From positions 1-64,000 of the forward strand of contig NZ_JAHZSU010000002.1 in NCBI RefSeq assembly GCF_019457945.1: a stretch of DNA of 64,000 bases. The letters are read 5' to 3'. This DNA is from Ornithinimicrobium laminariae. GTDB taxonomy: Bacteria > Actinomycetota > Actinomycetes > Actinomycetales > Dermatophilaceae. The translations under genes and the position numbers were made by a program. The notes beneath the pieces were generated by a model. The model was not told where the DNA came from and ran no database searches. It saw only the letters and a list, made by a program, of their open reading frames with translations. Positions 16,610 through 25,052 of the stretch are shown in pieces. Each line of letters begins with the position of its first letter. Position 1 is the first letter of the stretch.

Positions 16610-18274
16610 ATGAGTTCACATCGGCAACGTATGAACGGGCAACAGCTGGTCAAACTGGCCACTGCTGCTTCATGCGCGCTGCTCCTGGCCGCTTTCATCG
16701 TTGTTCGTGATGATGTGGCGCAGGGCCCAGGGAGCGCCTCAAACCAGACATTGACGCCTGGCGACGCTCGGCAGAGTCCGTGCCCGGACGCATCAGGGTC
16801 ACTTGTTGTCTGGGTTGCGCCAAGCGCAACAGATCCCGTTCAGACATTGCTGGAGCCACTGGCCGCATGTTTCGACATATCGGTGAAGCCCGTTAACTCT
16901 GCACAGGCGCTTGTTGACCTCACGGATTCCAGCACGTTGCCCGACATTTGGATCCCAGACAGCGCGGTGTGGGCGGCGCTGGCTGAGTCTGAGGGAGTTG
17001 CCCTCACGACAGGCCCAGCGTTGGCAACCTCACCTGTCGTGCTGGCGGCTCCAAAAGATTACGGCGAGGCGGCGCTCGCGGACGCCGGATTATCGGACAC
17101 CCCTGGATGGCAAGAACTGCTTGCCAGTAGTCAACCTCTATTGCGAGTGGGCCAACCAACGCAAGATCCCGCGTCCCTGGCGGTGGTTGCCACGGCTCTA
17201 CACAATCTTGATGCGACGGGAGCCGACTCGATTCAGCGTGATGCCCTTTTGGTCCAGTTGTCTCAGCAGGTGCTACCCAGTGATCCGCCATCTGCTGCGC
17301 AAAGTGGCCAAGAGGCGTTCGTGCCGTTCAGCGAGCAGTCGCTTGCTCTGGCGAGCGTGGACAAGGACGCGGCTCCGTTGACCGTGTTGTCCCCTGTAGA
17401 GGGCGCCGGGGAATTGACTTACCCGTTCGCCACCTTCGATCGTGACGACGACGCGGCAGACGCTATTAGGGCTTTGCTCACTGAAGACGAAGCTAGTCAG
17501 GTATGGGCAGCAGCTGGCCTGCGCGCCGGCGAGGACGGCGACCCCCTTGCCATTGACGGCATACCCGTGGAACTTCCCGAGTCACCCGTATTCGCAGCGA
17601 GTGAGGTAGCGGCCCTGATGGGCGAGTGGGCATCGATGTCGCCAATAATCCAAGTCTTGGTGATGGTCGACGTTTCCGGCTCGATGGACACCGTCGTGGG
17701 AGATGATGGCCAAACGCGAATTGACGTCACCACCGAGACGATCGCGGCGGCCATGAGCGGGGTCTCTGCGCAGAGTCGGATTGGTCTGTGGTGGTTCTCG
17801 ACCAACCGCGGCCCCGGAGGGCGTGATTGGCAAGAGGAGGAGCCGATTCGTTCGCTAGATGCCCCGGTGCGCGACGGTACTCAATTAGATGCGCTGTTGG
17901 TAGCAGCAGAAACCGCCGATGAAACGTTCACCACTGGCGACACCGGGCTGCACGACACACTTATCGATGGCTACGAGACCCTGCTGAGGGAGTACGACGA
18001 GGACTACCACAGCTCACTAGTCATGCTCACCGACGGCACCAATGACGACCCGTTGGGCGGCCTCAGCGAGGATGAGACGATCGCTCGTTTGGGCGATTTG
18101 CAAGATGAGAACCGCCCGCTAGATGTGGTGTTGATCGGCATCGGGCCCGATGTCGATCAGTTGGCTATGACGCGTCTGGCCGAGTCGCTCGGCGGGCGAT
18201 TTATCGCCGTCAGTGACATTCAAGATCTCGAACCAATGATGGTGCAGTTCTTCGCGGAACGACCAGAGATGTAG
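16610..18274 (+). CDS. Exported solute-binding-like protein with C-terminal von Willebrand A domain
   Basis: This protein of about 554 residues (579 if it starts at 16535) is expected outside the membrane and anchored by one N-terminal helix (LATAASCALLLAAFIVV). Residues about 45-330 resemble a periplasmic-binding fold, with LVVWVAPSATDPVQTLLEPL and LPDIWIPDSAVW. The C-terminal 190 residues form a von Willebrand A domain with the MIDAS motif DVSGSMD, plus LVMLTDGTNDDP and VVLIGIGPDVD. Such proteins bind ligands through a divalent metal; the ligand is unknown. The start at 16610 is chosen for GGGAGGG ten bases upstream, but 16535 remains possible. The gene is divergent from the USP operon across a DevR-like box. 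Confidence 0.75.
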   Translation: MSSHRQRMNGQQLVKLATAASCALLLAAFIVVRDDVAQGPGSASNQTLTPGDARQSPCPDASGSLVVWVAPSATDPVQTLLEPLAACFDISVKPVNSAQALVDLTDSSTLPDIWIPDSAVWAALAESEGVALTTGPALATSPVVLAAPKDYGEAALADAGLSDTPGWQELLASSQPLLRVGQPTQDPASLAVVATALHNLDATGADSIQRDALLVQLSQQVLPSDPPSAAQSGQEAFVPFSEQSLALASVDKDAAPLTVLSPVEGAGELTYPFATFDRDDDAADAIRALLTEDEASQVWAAAGLRAGEDGDPLAIDGIPVELPESPVFAASEVAALMGEWASMSPIIQVLVMVDVSGSMDTVVGDDGQTRIDVTTETIAAAMSGVSAQSRIGLWWFSTNRGPGGRDWQEEEPIRSLDAPVRDGTQLDALLVAAETADETFTTGDTGLHDTLIDGYETLLREYDEDYHSSLVMLTDGTNDDPLGGLSEDETIARLGDLQDENRPLDVVLIGIGPDVDQLAMTRLAESLGGRFIAVSDIQDLEPMMVQFFAERPEM

Positions 18275-18384
18275 TCACATGTCGGCTTGGCAACCTCAGC
18301 CATCCGCCCGCAGGTGAGCGAGCACCACACCGACGCCAACGTCAGCAATGGCCAGCGCAGCCTCAGGGCGACTCAGTGACCGCC

Positions 18385-19053
18385 TCACCTGGTCGCGGCG
18401 GACAGGTGGGCCAGACACCGATCTGGGGTGACGAACGGCTCCAGCCGATCAACATCAACGGGTGCCTGCCAGGTCTGCACCGCGCCCTGCATCAACCCCA
18501 GATGCAACGGGCAGACCACCTCGGGCTGTTCGGTGGCCAACTCGAGGAACGGGCAGTGCCGCAATTCGATCTGGGAATTTGGCACGTTTCGATCCCACTC
18601 GGGAGCAAAACCTAACTCATTCAGCATCCGCACCAACGCCTCGACCGGCTCTTTTGGTGTGGGAGTCAAAGGCGACGAGGCCAACTCACGGCCCCAGGCC
18701 CGGCCCACCTCGAGGGCCTGGGCGCCCGGGTCCGGACCCGCCGCGACGCTGTGCACGAAGGCGGCCGCGAGCGCCTGGTAGTGCCGTGGCCCGGTTGGAT
18801 CCATCCCTGGGGCAATTTGGAACAACTGGGGCGGCCTACCCCGGACTTGGTGTGGCTCGCTGACCCTCTCCGCCTGGGCCTGCTCAACCAACCTCGTCAG
18901 GTGAAAGCGGATCGTGTTGGGGTGCACTTCCAGGCGCTGGGCAAGGTCAAGAATCGTCAGCGGACCCCCGGCGTCTTTAAGCGCCTGCAACACCTGCGCG
19001 CGAGTGCTTGGCTCTTCTTGGTCCGCTGAGATGTCTTCACGCATACCGGTCAT
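18385..19053 (-). CDS. SufR-like winged-helix regulator with conserved cysteines
   Basis: This is a 222-residue transcriptional regulator. The N-terminal winged helix has GPLTILDLAQRLEVHPNTIR followed by FHLTRLVEQ. The C-terminal region carries RHCPFLELA, VVCPLHLGLMQGAV and PDRCLAHL. This three-Cys arrangement, with a nearby His, is like the iron-sulfur-sensing SufR family and its relatives, which respond to Fe-S status, redox or nitric oxide. Its ATG overlaps the ferredoxin stop codon by four bases (19050-19053), so it is co-translated with that Fe-S protein. The inducing signal is inferred; a cluster-free regulator is the alternative. Confidence 0.75.
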   Translation of the reverse strand: MTGMREDISADQEEPSTRAQVLQALKDAGGPLTILDLAQRLEVHPNTIRFHLTRLVEQAQAERVSEPHQVRGRPPQLFQIAPGMDPTGPRHYQALAAAFVHSVAAGPDPGAQALEVGRAWGRELASSPLTPTPKEPVEALVRMLNELGFAPEWDRNVPNSQIELRHCPFLELATEQPEVVCPLHLGLMQGAVQTWQAPVDVDRLEPFVTPDRCLAHLSAATR

Positions 19054-19406
19054 TCTCCTGCCCCATCCCCCTGCGGCGGCAGTCCAGCAACTAAGGGCGT
19101 GTCCACCCCCAACGCACCAAGCTTGGCCGCGCCACCTGGGGAGTCCAGCGGGGCGTCCTGCCCCGACAGCGTCTCAGTGAAGAAGTCGGCGTTGTCGGTC
19201 AAGTAGGGCTGCAAGGTGTCCGGCAGGTCATCCTCGTAGTAGATCGCTTCCACCGGACAGACCGGCTCACACGCACCGCAGTCAACGCACTCGTCCGGGT
19301 GGATATACAGCGCCCGCTTGCCCTCGTAGATGCAGTCCACTGGGCACTCGTCCACGCAGGCTCGATCGACGATGTCGACACACGGCTGTCCGATCACGTA
19401 AGTCAT
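19050..19406 (-). CDS. fdxA: 7Fe ferredoxin (3Fe-4S/4Fe-4S), FdxA type
   Basis: This is a small electron carrier of 118 residues. The first 60 residues are FdxA-like: CVDIVDRACVDECPVDCIYE supplies the 3Fe-4S ligands and the linking cysteine, and CVDCGACEPVCPVEAIYYED supplies a 4Fe-4S set. The tail after residue 75 is variable. No Shine-Dalgarno sequence precedes the ATG. A TAAACT hexamer ends seven bases before it, so the transcript is probably leaderless, as is common in actinobacteria. It is the first gene of an operon with the SufR-like regulator and divergent from a DUF2249-cupin gene. In mycobacteria, fdxA is a DosR regulon gene. Confidence 0.87.
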   Translation of the reverse strand: MTYVIGQPCVDIVDRACVDECPVDCIYEGKRALYIHPDECVDCGACEPVCPVEAIYYEDDLPDTLQPYLTDNADFFTETLSGQDAPLDSPGGAAKLGALGVDTPLVAGLPPQGDGAGE

Positions 19407-19415
19407 AGTCTAGAG

Positions 19416-19441
19416 TTTACACAATCTGCACTTGTATTAAA
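19416..19441. promoter_or_regulatory. Imperfect inverted repeat in the fdxA/cupin divergent promoter
   Basis: TTTACACAA, seven bases, then TTGTATTAA form an imperfect inverted repeat (core ACAA-N7-TTGT) in the 51 bases between the two divergent start codons. It overlaps the likely fdxA -10 hexamer TAAACT (minus strand). It is a candidate operator for the SufR-like regulator encoded in this locus. Confidence 0.45.
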
Positions 19442-19457
19442 TAGCCCTGGAGGCCCA

Positions 19458-20084
19458 ATGAATACCGATGAGACCGCTCAGCACTCGGCGCAACGCCTTG
19501 ACGTGCGCCCGATGCGCAAGCCGGACAAGCATCCAGCGATCTTCGCCGCGTATGCGGCACTCCCGGCCGGTGGCTCGTTCGTGCTCATCAACGATCACGA
19601 CCCCAAACACCTGCGGGACGAGTTCGAGATGGAGCACCCGGGCAGCTACGGATGGGAGTACCTCAACCAGGAACCCCGCGACTGGCAAATCCGGATCAGC
19701 AAGGCCAGCAGCACACCGCTGCCCCGGGTGCTGGTCAATACCAACGACCTCACCGGTGCAGCCGCTACCCCGGATGTGACCGGTGCCGCGTGGAAGCTTC
19801 AGGTTCGCGAGCGCGACCTGGACTCCAACATCATTGCTCTGCCGCCACAGGGACACATTGATGCCCACACCGGGCCCGACCTCGATGTGTTGATCTATGT
19901 GCTGGTCGGACAAGGGCGCCTGACCGCCGAGCTCGGTGATGTTGAGCTCTCCCCCGGCGACCTGGTCTTCTTGCCCCGCCGCTCTCGACGGGAGTTCACC
20001 GCAGGCGGCGATGGGCTGCGCTATCTCACGGTGCACCAACGCAAACAAGGCCTGGTTATCGGCTCCGGTCCACCGCGCAGCTGA
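19458..20084 (+). CDS. DUF2249 and cupin two-domain protein
   Basis: This protein of 208 residues has an N-terminal DUF2249 domain (about residues 15-85, with HPAIFAAYAALPAGGSFVLI and NDHDPKHLRDEFE). A C-terminal cupin barrel follows, with GHIDAHTGPDLDVLIYVLVG and ELSPGDLVFLPRRSRREF. DUF2249 proteins often occur with nitrite, nitric oxide or hemerythrin genes, and the cupin could hold a metal through its histidines. The start at 19458 is fixed by GGAGG six bases upstream. It is divergent from the ferredoxin/SufR-like operon and probably shares its signal. The enzymatic activity, if any, is unknown. Confidence 0.8.
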   Translation: MNTDETAQHSAQRLDVRPMRKPDKHPAIFAAYAALPAGGSFVLINDHDPKHLRDEFEMEHPGSYGWEYLNQEPRDWQIRISKASSTPLPRVLVNTNDLTGAAATPDVTGAAWKLQVRERDLDSNIIALPPQGHIDAHTGPDLDVLIYVLVGQGRLTAELGDVELSPGDLVFLPRRSRREFTAGGDGLRYLTVHQRKQGLVIGSGPPRS

Positions 20085-20669
20085 CTTGTTCCAGGGAATG
20101 GCATCGGAGTTCGCTGGCTAAGGGTCGGTCTGGGCTCCGCGACGCTCGAAAGCAGAGCCGTACCGACTTCTTGAACAGGCGGCCAACGAATCGGGCAACT
20201 CGGCTCCTACGTCCTTAAATTCTTGCTGTTTCGGTCGCGAACGCCTTATGAGGTCGTCAAATCGCGACAGTTGTGCCAGACGCGTTTGCAGAGGCCACGA
20301 ATCTGGGCGCACCCATTTTCCATAGCCAGCTGAACTAGCCCATTGAAAAGCGTCGGCTTGCACTTCATCGGGAGGTGGGGGTTCAAGCTGCTCAAGTCGA
20401 GCATGGCGTTCCAGACGTGTGTCTTATCGCCCACTTAGACGCAGACATCTGCCGAGAGCCGAACGGTGAGTTCGAATCGACCCGGTTCCGTTTGGTGCGC
20501 CACCGACGCAGGGCTTAGACATGCCTACTCACGCTCAAACCACGTGTTGCGGCTCCATTCATGGGCCCAGAAGGGCCGTGAGCAAGGCCGTGCCCCATAA
20601 GATGCCTGTAGAATTGACAGTGGCCGCGCTTGAGTTCGGCCTTCCGCGGAGTCAGGGGAACAGGCAATC
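20085..20669. other. 585-base intergenic region, no convincing gene
   Basis: This stretch separates the cupin gene from the accessory ATPase operon. Its only coding-like signal is a minus-strand frame at 20118-20363, listed separately. A TAGAAT hexamer at 20609-20614 may be the -10 element of the ATPase operon; I see no clear -35. There is no tRNA, insertion sequence or long repeat that I can support. Confidence 0.5.
20118..20363 (-). pseudogene. Possible gene remnant or small hypothetical ORF
   Basis: This minus-strand frame of 81 residues from a GTG (MQADAFQWASSAGYGKWVR...) looks protein-like. The in-frame codons just upstream (ERHARLEQLEPPPPDEV) continue the same character until a stop near 20425, without a good start codon or ribosome-binding site. 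It may be the 3' part of a decayed gene. I do not recognise the family, and it could be chance. Confidence 0.25.
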
Positions 20670-22463
20670 GTGAGGGTCTACGAACTAGCGGCCGAGCTTG
20701 AGGTCACCACGCGTAGGCTCATCGACCATCTGCGTGCTCGAGGAATAGCGGCCCACAGCACCGCCACTGACATCTCTCGTGAGAATGTCCTGAAAGTGCG
20801 TGGCGACCCACCGATCTCAGATCGACGCCGACGTGGACTCGACGCTGGCCAGCGGCTTCGAGGCACTTCAGCGCTGTCCGAGTTGCTCCTTACAGACACT
20901 CTGCCTAGCCTCAACAGCTGGCAGGCAAACCCTGTGCCTGCCCCCACGACGCCAGACCTTCTTAAGAACGTTCGGCGCCTCGAAGTCGTTTACCCCGCGT
21001 TCCGGCGCCATAGGGAAGCCCTGTCTTTGCTCGGTAGTCAGGTGGTATACGCCACCTGTATCAGCAACAATAAAGGTGCCGAATCTGGATTGGCCCTTGT
21101 GCGTTTCAGCGGCGCGATTGAATCCGCCTTCGGCATGACCCGCGAAGTTCTCTTTTACTACACGCCACACCGGGATCTCCAGTTCCGTGATTTTAAGGGC
21201 GCTAGGGTCGCGCTGCGCAGCTTGAATCGGGAGGTCACCCCCGACTTGATTTTTATGTGCTCGGAAGATGAGCGCCTCGACATCAAGCTAGACGACTGGT
21301 CGAAACTAGAATTCACGGCAATACCCCTCTCGCCTCACCTAGACGAAGACCCCCTATCGGTAATTTCCCTCATCCGGGACCATATCTTTGCGAGAGATCT
21401 CTTCTATGAAACGTCGCCAGTTAAGGGCAACCGTTTCTTTGGCAGGAAAACCCTACTCCAATCATTGCGCGACGACCTAAATCATCAACGCGTCCCCGCC
21501 CTGTTCGGACTTCGCAAGAGCGGGAAGACAAGCGTGCTGTATCAATTGGCTGAAGAACTCGAAACTCCAAGCACCGTGACAGTTTTGATTGACCTCGAGA
21601 GCCTGCCATCACCGCCGGATGACCCGACCCCCGACCTTATCGCCGACTTGAAGACCAAACTCCAACTTCAATTGAAGGCAAAGAAACAGCGGACTAGGGA
21701 AATCGCCGAACTAGGGAACCAGCCGTCCATTGTAGAGTTTAAGAACGCATTGCAAGGTCTTCTTCACAGGCTGAGTGACGATGATGTCCAAGTCGTCTTG
21801 ATGCTTGACGAGATCGAATACCTGACTCCGTCTGATCGGGTCGACATCGAAGAAGGCGATATGCCACGGATCGCTCAGTTGCTCGGTGCGTTGAGGAGCT
21901 TAGTCCAGGAGAACGACAATTTTACGTTCATGCTCTCGGGTCTAACGAGTGCTATTACGGAAAGCGGACGCCTTTATGGACGACCGAATCCACTTTTTTC
22001 CTGGGCAAAGACTCACTACCTGGCGCCTCTCCTACCTGAAGAGGCTGACGAGTTAGCCCGCTCCACCGGAGGGCGCATGGGGATCGAACTTACGGACGGT
22101 GCATTGGAGTCACTGTACGAAGCCTCTGGCGGTCACGCCTACCTCTACCGCAACTTCGCTTCGTTTGTGGTGTCGTCCCTTCCTCTTGATGTGTACAGGC
22201 GTCGGATCGAACGCAGTGACGTTCTTCGCCAGTCCATCCCTTGGCGCCGGTCAATAGCGGGAAACATTGAGGAAATGCTTGCGCACCTCGAACGTTACTA
22301 TCCAGTGGAACACATCTTGTTGGACATTTTGCGAGAGTCACCTCAGGACTTTGCGGAGATCTCCCGCGCCGAAGAGCGCGCATTCAACCACCTGATTCAG
22401 CTTGGGCTCGTGATGGAAGAAAATAACGAGATTCAACTTAATACCATATTGCAAATCTCATGA
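20670..22463 (+). CDS. AAA/STAND-type ATPase with N-terminal IF-2 N-terminal domain
   Basis: This 597-residue protein has three parts. Residues 1-45 (MRVYELAAELEVTTRRLIDH and on) match the small N-terminal domain of actinobacterial translation initiation factor IF-2. Residues about 95-260 are an alpha/beta region I cannot assign. Residues about 265-540 are a P-loop ATPase of the archaeal-ATPase/STAND type: Walker A GLRKSGKTS at 280-288, Walker B VVLMLDEIEYL with Asp380-Glu381, FMLSGLTS, and a GGHAYLYRNF lid. A likely winged helix ends the protein. It starts with GTG, and its stop overlaps the next start (ATGA). With the HEPN partner it looks like a conflict or anti-phage module in which the ATPase controls the toxin (inference). 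No such pairing is known to me by name. Confidence 0.75.
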   Translation: MRVYELAAELEVTTRRLIDHLRARGIAAHSTATDISRENVLKVRGDPPISDRRRRGLDAGQRLRGTSALSELLLTDTLPSLNSWQANPVPAPTTPDLLKNVRRLEVVYPAFRRHREALSLLGSQVVYATCISNNKGAESGLALVRFSGAIESAFGMTREVLFYYTPHRDLQFRDFKGARVALRSLNREVTPDLIFMCSEDERLDIKLDDWSKLEFTAIPLSPHLDEDPLSVISLIRDHIFARDLFYETSPVKGNRFFGRKTLLQSLRDDLNHQRVPALFGLRKSGKTSVLYQLAEELETPSTVTVLIDLESLPSPPDDPTPDLIADLKTKLQLQLKAKKQRTREIAELGNQPSIVEFKNALQGLLHRLSDDDVQVVLMLDEIEYLTPSDRVDIEEGDMPRIAQLLGALRSLVQENDNFTFMLSGLTSAITESGRLYGRPNPLFSWAKTHYLAPLLPEEADELARSTGGRMGIELTDGALESLYEASGGHAYLYRNFASFVVSSLPLDVYRRRIERSDVLRQSIPWRRSIAGNIEEMLAHLERYYPVEHILLDILRESPQDFAEISRAEERAFNHLIQLGLVMEENNEIQLNTILQIS

Positions 22464-23608
22464 CAAAAAAAGACGACTATGTCGCCGACTGGCTGCGAGA
22501 CGTCGAATCGCACTCAAAAAGATTCTCCGTGCTGTTCGTGCAGTTGGGCGCTGCGCATCACCCTGTCCGCACCCGACTGTCGGAACTCCAGGCCAAGCAC
22601 GTGACCCTAAACGAGTATCTAACTCAATCCTCAGAAGGCGAGAAAAAAAGTAGCGGTCTCGTAGTGATCCACGACGTCGCGGACCTAGCAGGCAAGAGAC
22701 AACGCCGGATGGGCGAAACCCGGGCGCAAGTGATGGCCGACTTAGATCGCGGGGATCGCTTTCTATTGGTGTCCGAGAGCTGCCGCGGTGCCTTTCCTCC
22801 CGTGCCCGGTAGTTCGCTGATCGAGGACGCGAAGGTCATCAATGGGCCAATGGTTCCGAACGCAGCTCGCGTCGACTCTCAACGGCTCTCCGGACTTCCT
22901 GGATACGACCCGAGCAATGGCATTGGTCGTGATGAACTTCTCCGCGCAATTCTTGCGGATTCGGACAGCAAGTTGCTCGCCGCCCTCGAGTACGTTTGTT
23001 GGGAACGATTCGAAAGTCCCAGATCTAGTTTAGAAATACTATCGGCGCAGGATCTCGTCGACCTCAGGTCCTCAGGCCTGGTGCAACTCGACGACGGTCT
23101 TCATGCATGGACCGTAGAGGACTGCTGGAAAGAATTTCGCATCGCGGTGGCCGATGCCGTCTCCGCCATGACAGCCGCTCCAGTTGGCATCGAGGATATC
23201 TACCGCCAGCTATGGGAAATCGAGCGCATGTTGCGTATGATGATCGGTTCTGCGGCGCGGGAGACGGGCGGCAACCATTGGAGGAAGTCACTTTTCTCCG
23301 CCGCAGAGCAAGAGGCTCTCGTGGAAAGTGCGAGGCGTGACACTCAACCAACGGCGAGCAGCGTGGCGGATTTGAGGGATCCATTGGAGTGGCTGACTCT
23401 GACGGCACTATTTGATCTGCGTATAAATAAGCAACTCGGGGATCTCGGAGTCGCCAAGTACTTTTGGCCTAAATTGGCCAGCGACCTAGTGCCGATCAGG
23501 AATAGAATTGCGCACAACCGAATCCCTCGGACCGGGGATCAAGACGCAGTGCGAAAGTGGCACACCATCATTTGTCGAGGCTCCTCACCAGGTCGACAAA
23601 GTCCATAG
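22460..23608 (+). CDS. HEPN-domain protein, putative RNase effector paired with the ATPase
   Basis: This 382-residue protein is translationally coupled to the upstream ATPase (four-base overlap at 22460-22463). The C-terminal 140 residues are helical and contain RNRIAH at 347-352, the R-x4-H catalytic signature of HEPN ribonucleases, in a Swt1-like context (SDLVPIRNRIAHNRI). Residues about 1-150 form an alpha/beta domain with VVIHDVADL and RFLLVSESCRGAFPPVPGSS, family unknown to me. A helical middle region follows (about 155-245). HEPN RNases cut RNA in many toxin-antitoxin and abortive-infection systems. A partner ATPase carrying a translation-factor domain suggests RNA or ribosome targeting (inference). 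Confidence 0.7.
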   Translation: MTKKDDYVADWLRDVESHSKRFSVLFVQLGAAHHPVRTRLSELQAKHVTLNEYLTQSSEGEKKSSGLVVIHDVADLAGKRQRRMGETRAQVMADLDRGDRFLLVSESCRGAFPPVPGSSLIEDAKVINGPMVPNAARVDSQRLSGLPGYDPSNGIGRDELLRAILADSDSKLLAALEYVCWERFESPRSSLEILSAQDLVDLRSSGLVQLDDGLHAWTVEDCWKEFRIAVADAVSAMTAAPVGIEDIYRQLWEIERMLRMMIGSAARETGGNHWRKSLFSAAEQEALVESARRDTQPTASSVADLRDPLEWLTLTALFDLRINKQLGDLGVAKYFWPKLASDLVPIRNRIAHNRIPRTGDQDAVRKWHTIICRGSSPGRQSP

Positions 23609-23933
23609 CCCGCTGATAGCGCTTACTTGCGTGATTGGGTTATGACCCCTGGCCTGTGAAGGGTCGGACTATGGGGTTCCAGGTGTTCTGTATTAGGCGG
23701 GGTTGCGTAGCGTTCAGCCTGGATCCGCCGCAGTAGATTCGCGCGCGAAGGCAGATCAGAACTTGAGTCTTTCCACCACCAAAGGGTCACGTCATGGGCG
23801 GGTCAACTAGCTTCGAAAGCCGGGGAATGAGCCCTCAGAACAACCACGCCGAGCCCATCACGCTAAAACTCTTGCGGACTGTGTGCGGACTGGGAGGGGC
23901 TATACCCCCTCTGAACTGAGGAAACGCGCGAAT
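23609..23933. other. 325-base intergenic region between the ATPase/HEPN operon and ychF
   Basis: No gene is seen. Contents are a candidate ychF terminator hairpin (23894-23911) and a nine-base tandem repeat TGCGGACTG (23873-23881 and 23884-23892). The segment marks the right edge of the accessory insert. No attachment site or transposase fragment could be supported. Confidence 0.5.
23894..23911 (-). terminator. Candidate ychF terminator hairpin
   Basis: GAGGGG, a six-base loop and CCCCTC form a perfect six-pair stem 22 bases past the ychF stop codon on the minus strand. No U-run follows, as is common in actinobacteria. Confidence 0.4.
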
Positions 23934-25019
23934 TCAGACGTTGAAGCGGAACTCCACCACGTCGCCGTCCTGCATGAGGTATTCCTTGCCTTCCATCCGC
24001 ACCTTGCCGTTGGAGCGGCATTCGTTCATCGTGCCAAACTCATCGAGCGCCTCAAAGGACACAATCTCGGCCTTAATGAAGCCTCGCTGGAAGTCGGTGT
24101 GGATGACACCGGCAGCCTCGGGAGCAGTCGAGCCCTGCTTGATCGTCCAGGCACGCGTCTCCTTGGGGCCAGCCGTTAGGTATGTCTGCAAGCCCAGGGT
24201 GTCGAAACCAATCCGGGCCAACTGCTGCAGGCCAGGCTCGATGACGCCAACAGACTCGAGCAACTCAGCGGCTTCTTCTTCATCCAATTCGGCCAGGTCA
24301 GCCTCAAGCTTGGCGTTGAGATAGATCGCTTCGGCCGGAGCGACGAGGGCAGCCAGATCGGCGTGCAACTTCTCATCCGTCAGACCGTCTTCGTCCAGGT
24401 TGAAGACATACAAGAACGGCTTGGTGGTGAGCAGACCCAACTGACGAGCCATCTCCATGTCAACGCCTGCAGCCTTGCCCTTGGCATACAACGTGTCGCC
24501 AGCTTCGAGGATCGGCAGCGCGGCATTGGCGGTGTCGAGCACAGCCTTGTCAGTCTTTTTGCCCTTGACCTCTTTCTCGAGGCGCGGGATCGCAGTCTCA
24601 AGGGTCTGCAGGTCAGCCAAGATCAACTCGGTGTTGATGGTCTCGATGTCGTCCTTGGGCGAGACCTTGCCGTCAACGTGCATCACGTCGTCATCGTTGA
24701 AGGCCCGCACGACCTGGCAGATGGCATCCGACTCGCGGATGTTGGCCAGGAACTTGTTGCCCAGGCCCTCGCCCTCGGAGGCTCCACGCACAATCCCGGC
24801 GATGTCGGTGAAAGCCACCGTCGCGGGCAGGATCTTGGCACTGCCGTGGATCTCGGCGAGCCGCTTCAGTCGAGGGTCGGCCAGCGACACGACTCCGACG
24901 TTGGGCTCAATGGTCGCGAACGGATAGTTCGCAGCCAAGACGTTGTTTTTGGTCAGCGCGTTGAAGAGCGTGGACTTGCCAACATTGGGCAGGCCGACGA
25001 TTCCGATAGAGAGTGCCAC
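23934..25019 (-). CDS. ychF: Redox-regulated ATPase YchF (Obg/YchF family)
   Basis: This is the conserved P-loop NTPase YchF (OLA1), 361 residues, a ribosome-associated ATPase. G1 is [16 protein letters not shown] near the N-terminus, and G3 is [20 protein letters not shown]. The usual GTP-specifying NKxD is replaced by NLDE, which explains the ATP preference of the family. A coiled-coil insert ([19 protein letters not shown]) and a C-terminal TGS domain ending [12 protein letters not shown] complete it. It is a single-copy housekeeping gene and lies 33 bases downstream of the alpha/beta hydrolase stop on the same strand, so it could receive read-through. Confidence 0.95.
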   Translation of the reverse strand: MALSIGIVGLPNVGKSTLFNALTKNNVLAANYPFATIEPNVGVVSLADPRLKRLAEIHGSAKILPATVAFTDIAGIVRGASEGEGLGNKFLANIRESDAICQVVRAFNDDDVMHVDGKVSPKDDIETINTELILADLQTLETAIPRLEKEVKGKKTDKAVLDTANAALPILEAGDTLYAKGKAAGVDMEMARQLGLLTTKPFLYVFNLDEDGLTDEKLHADLAALVAPAEAIYLNAKLEADLAELDEEEAAELLESVGVIEPGLQQLARIGFDTLGLQTYLTAGPKETRAWTIKQGSTAPEAAGVIHTDFQRGFIKAEIVSFEALDEFGTMNECRSNGKVRMEGKEYLMQDGDVVEFRFNV

Positions 25020-25052
25020 AAGGACAGGAGTCTAGTCGTGTCTTTAACTCCC

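Noticed and set aside
20470-20495. GTTCGAATC-like sequence resembling a tRNA T-loop
   Set aside because: The flanking bases do not form a T-stem and no acceptor, D or anticodon arms could be found around it; treated as chance.
20670-23608. Low GC as proof of recent transfer of the ATPase/HEPN operon
   Set aside because: Hand counts of single 60-base lines gave about 43-48% inside versus about 53% in ychF, but this sample is too small to claim a composition difference.
20120-23667. Nine-base direct repeat AAGGGTCGG at 20120-20128 and 23659-23667 bracketing the insert
   Set aside because: A nine-base match between flanks of about 600 and 300 bases is expected by chance at roughly this rate, so it is not good evidence for attachment sites.
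23873-23892. Tandem TGCGGACTG repeat near ychF as an integration scar
   Set aside because: It is too short, and no copy was found on the other flank.
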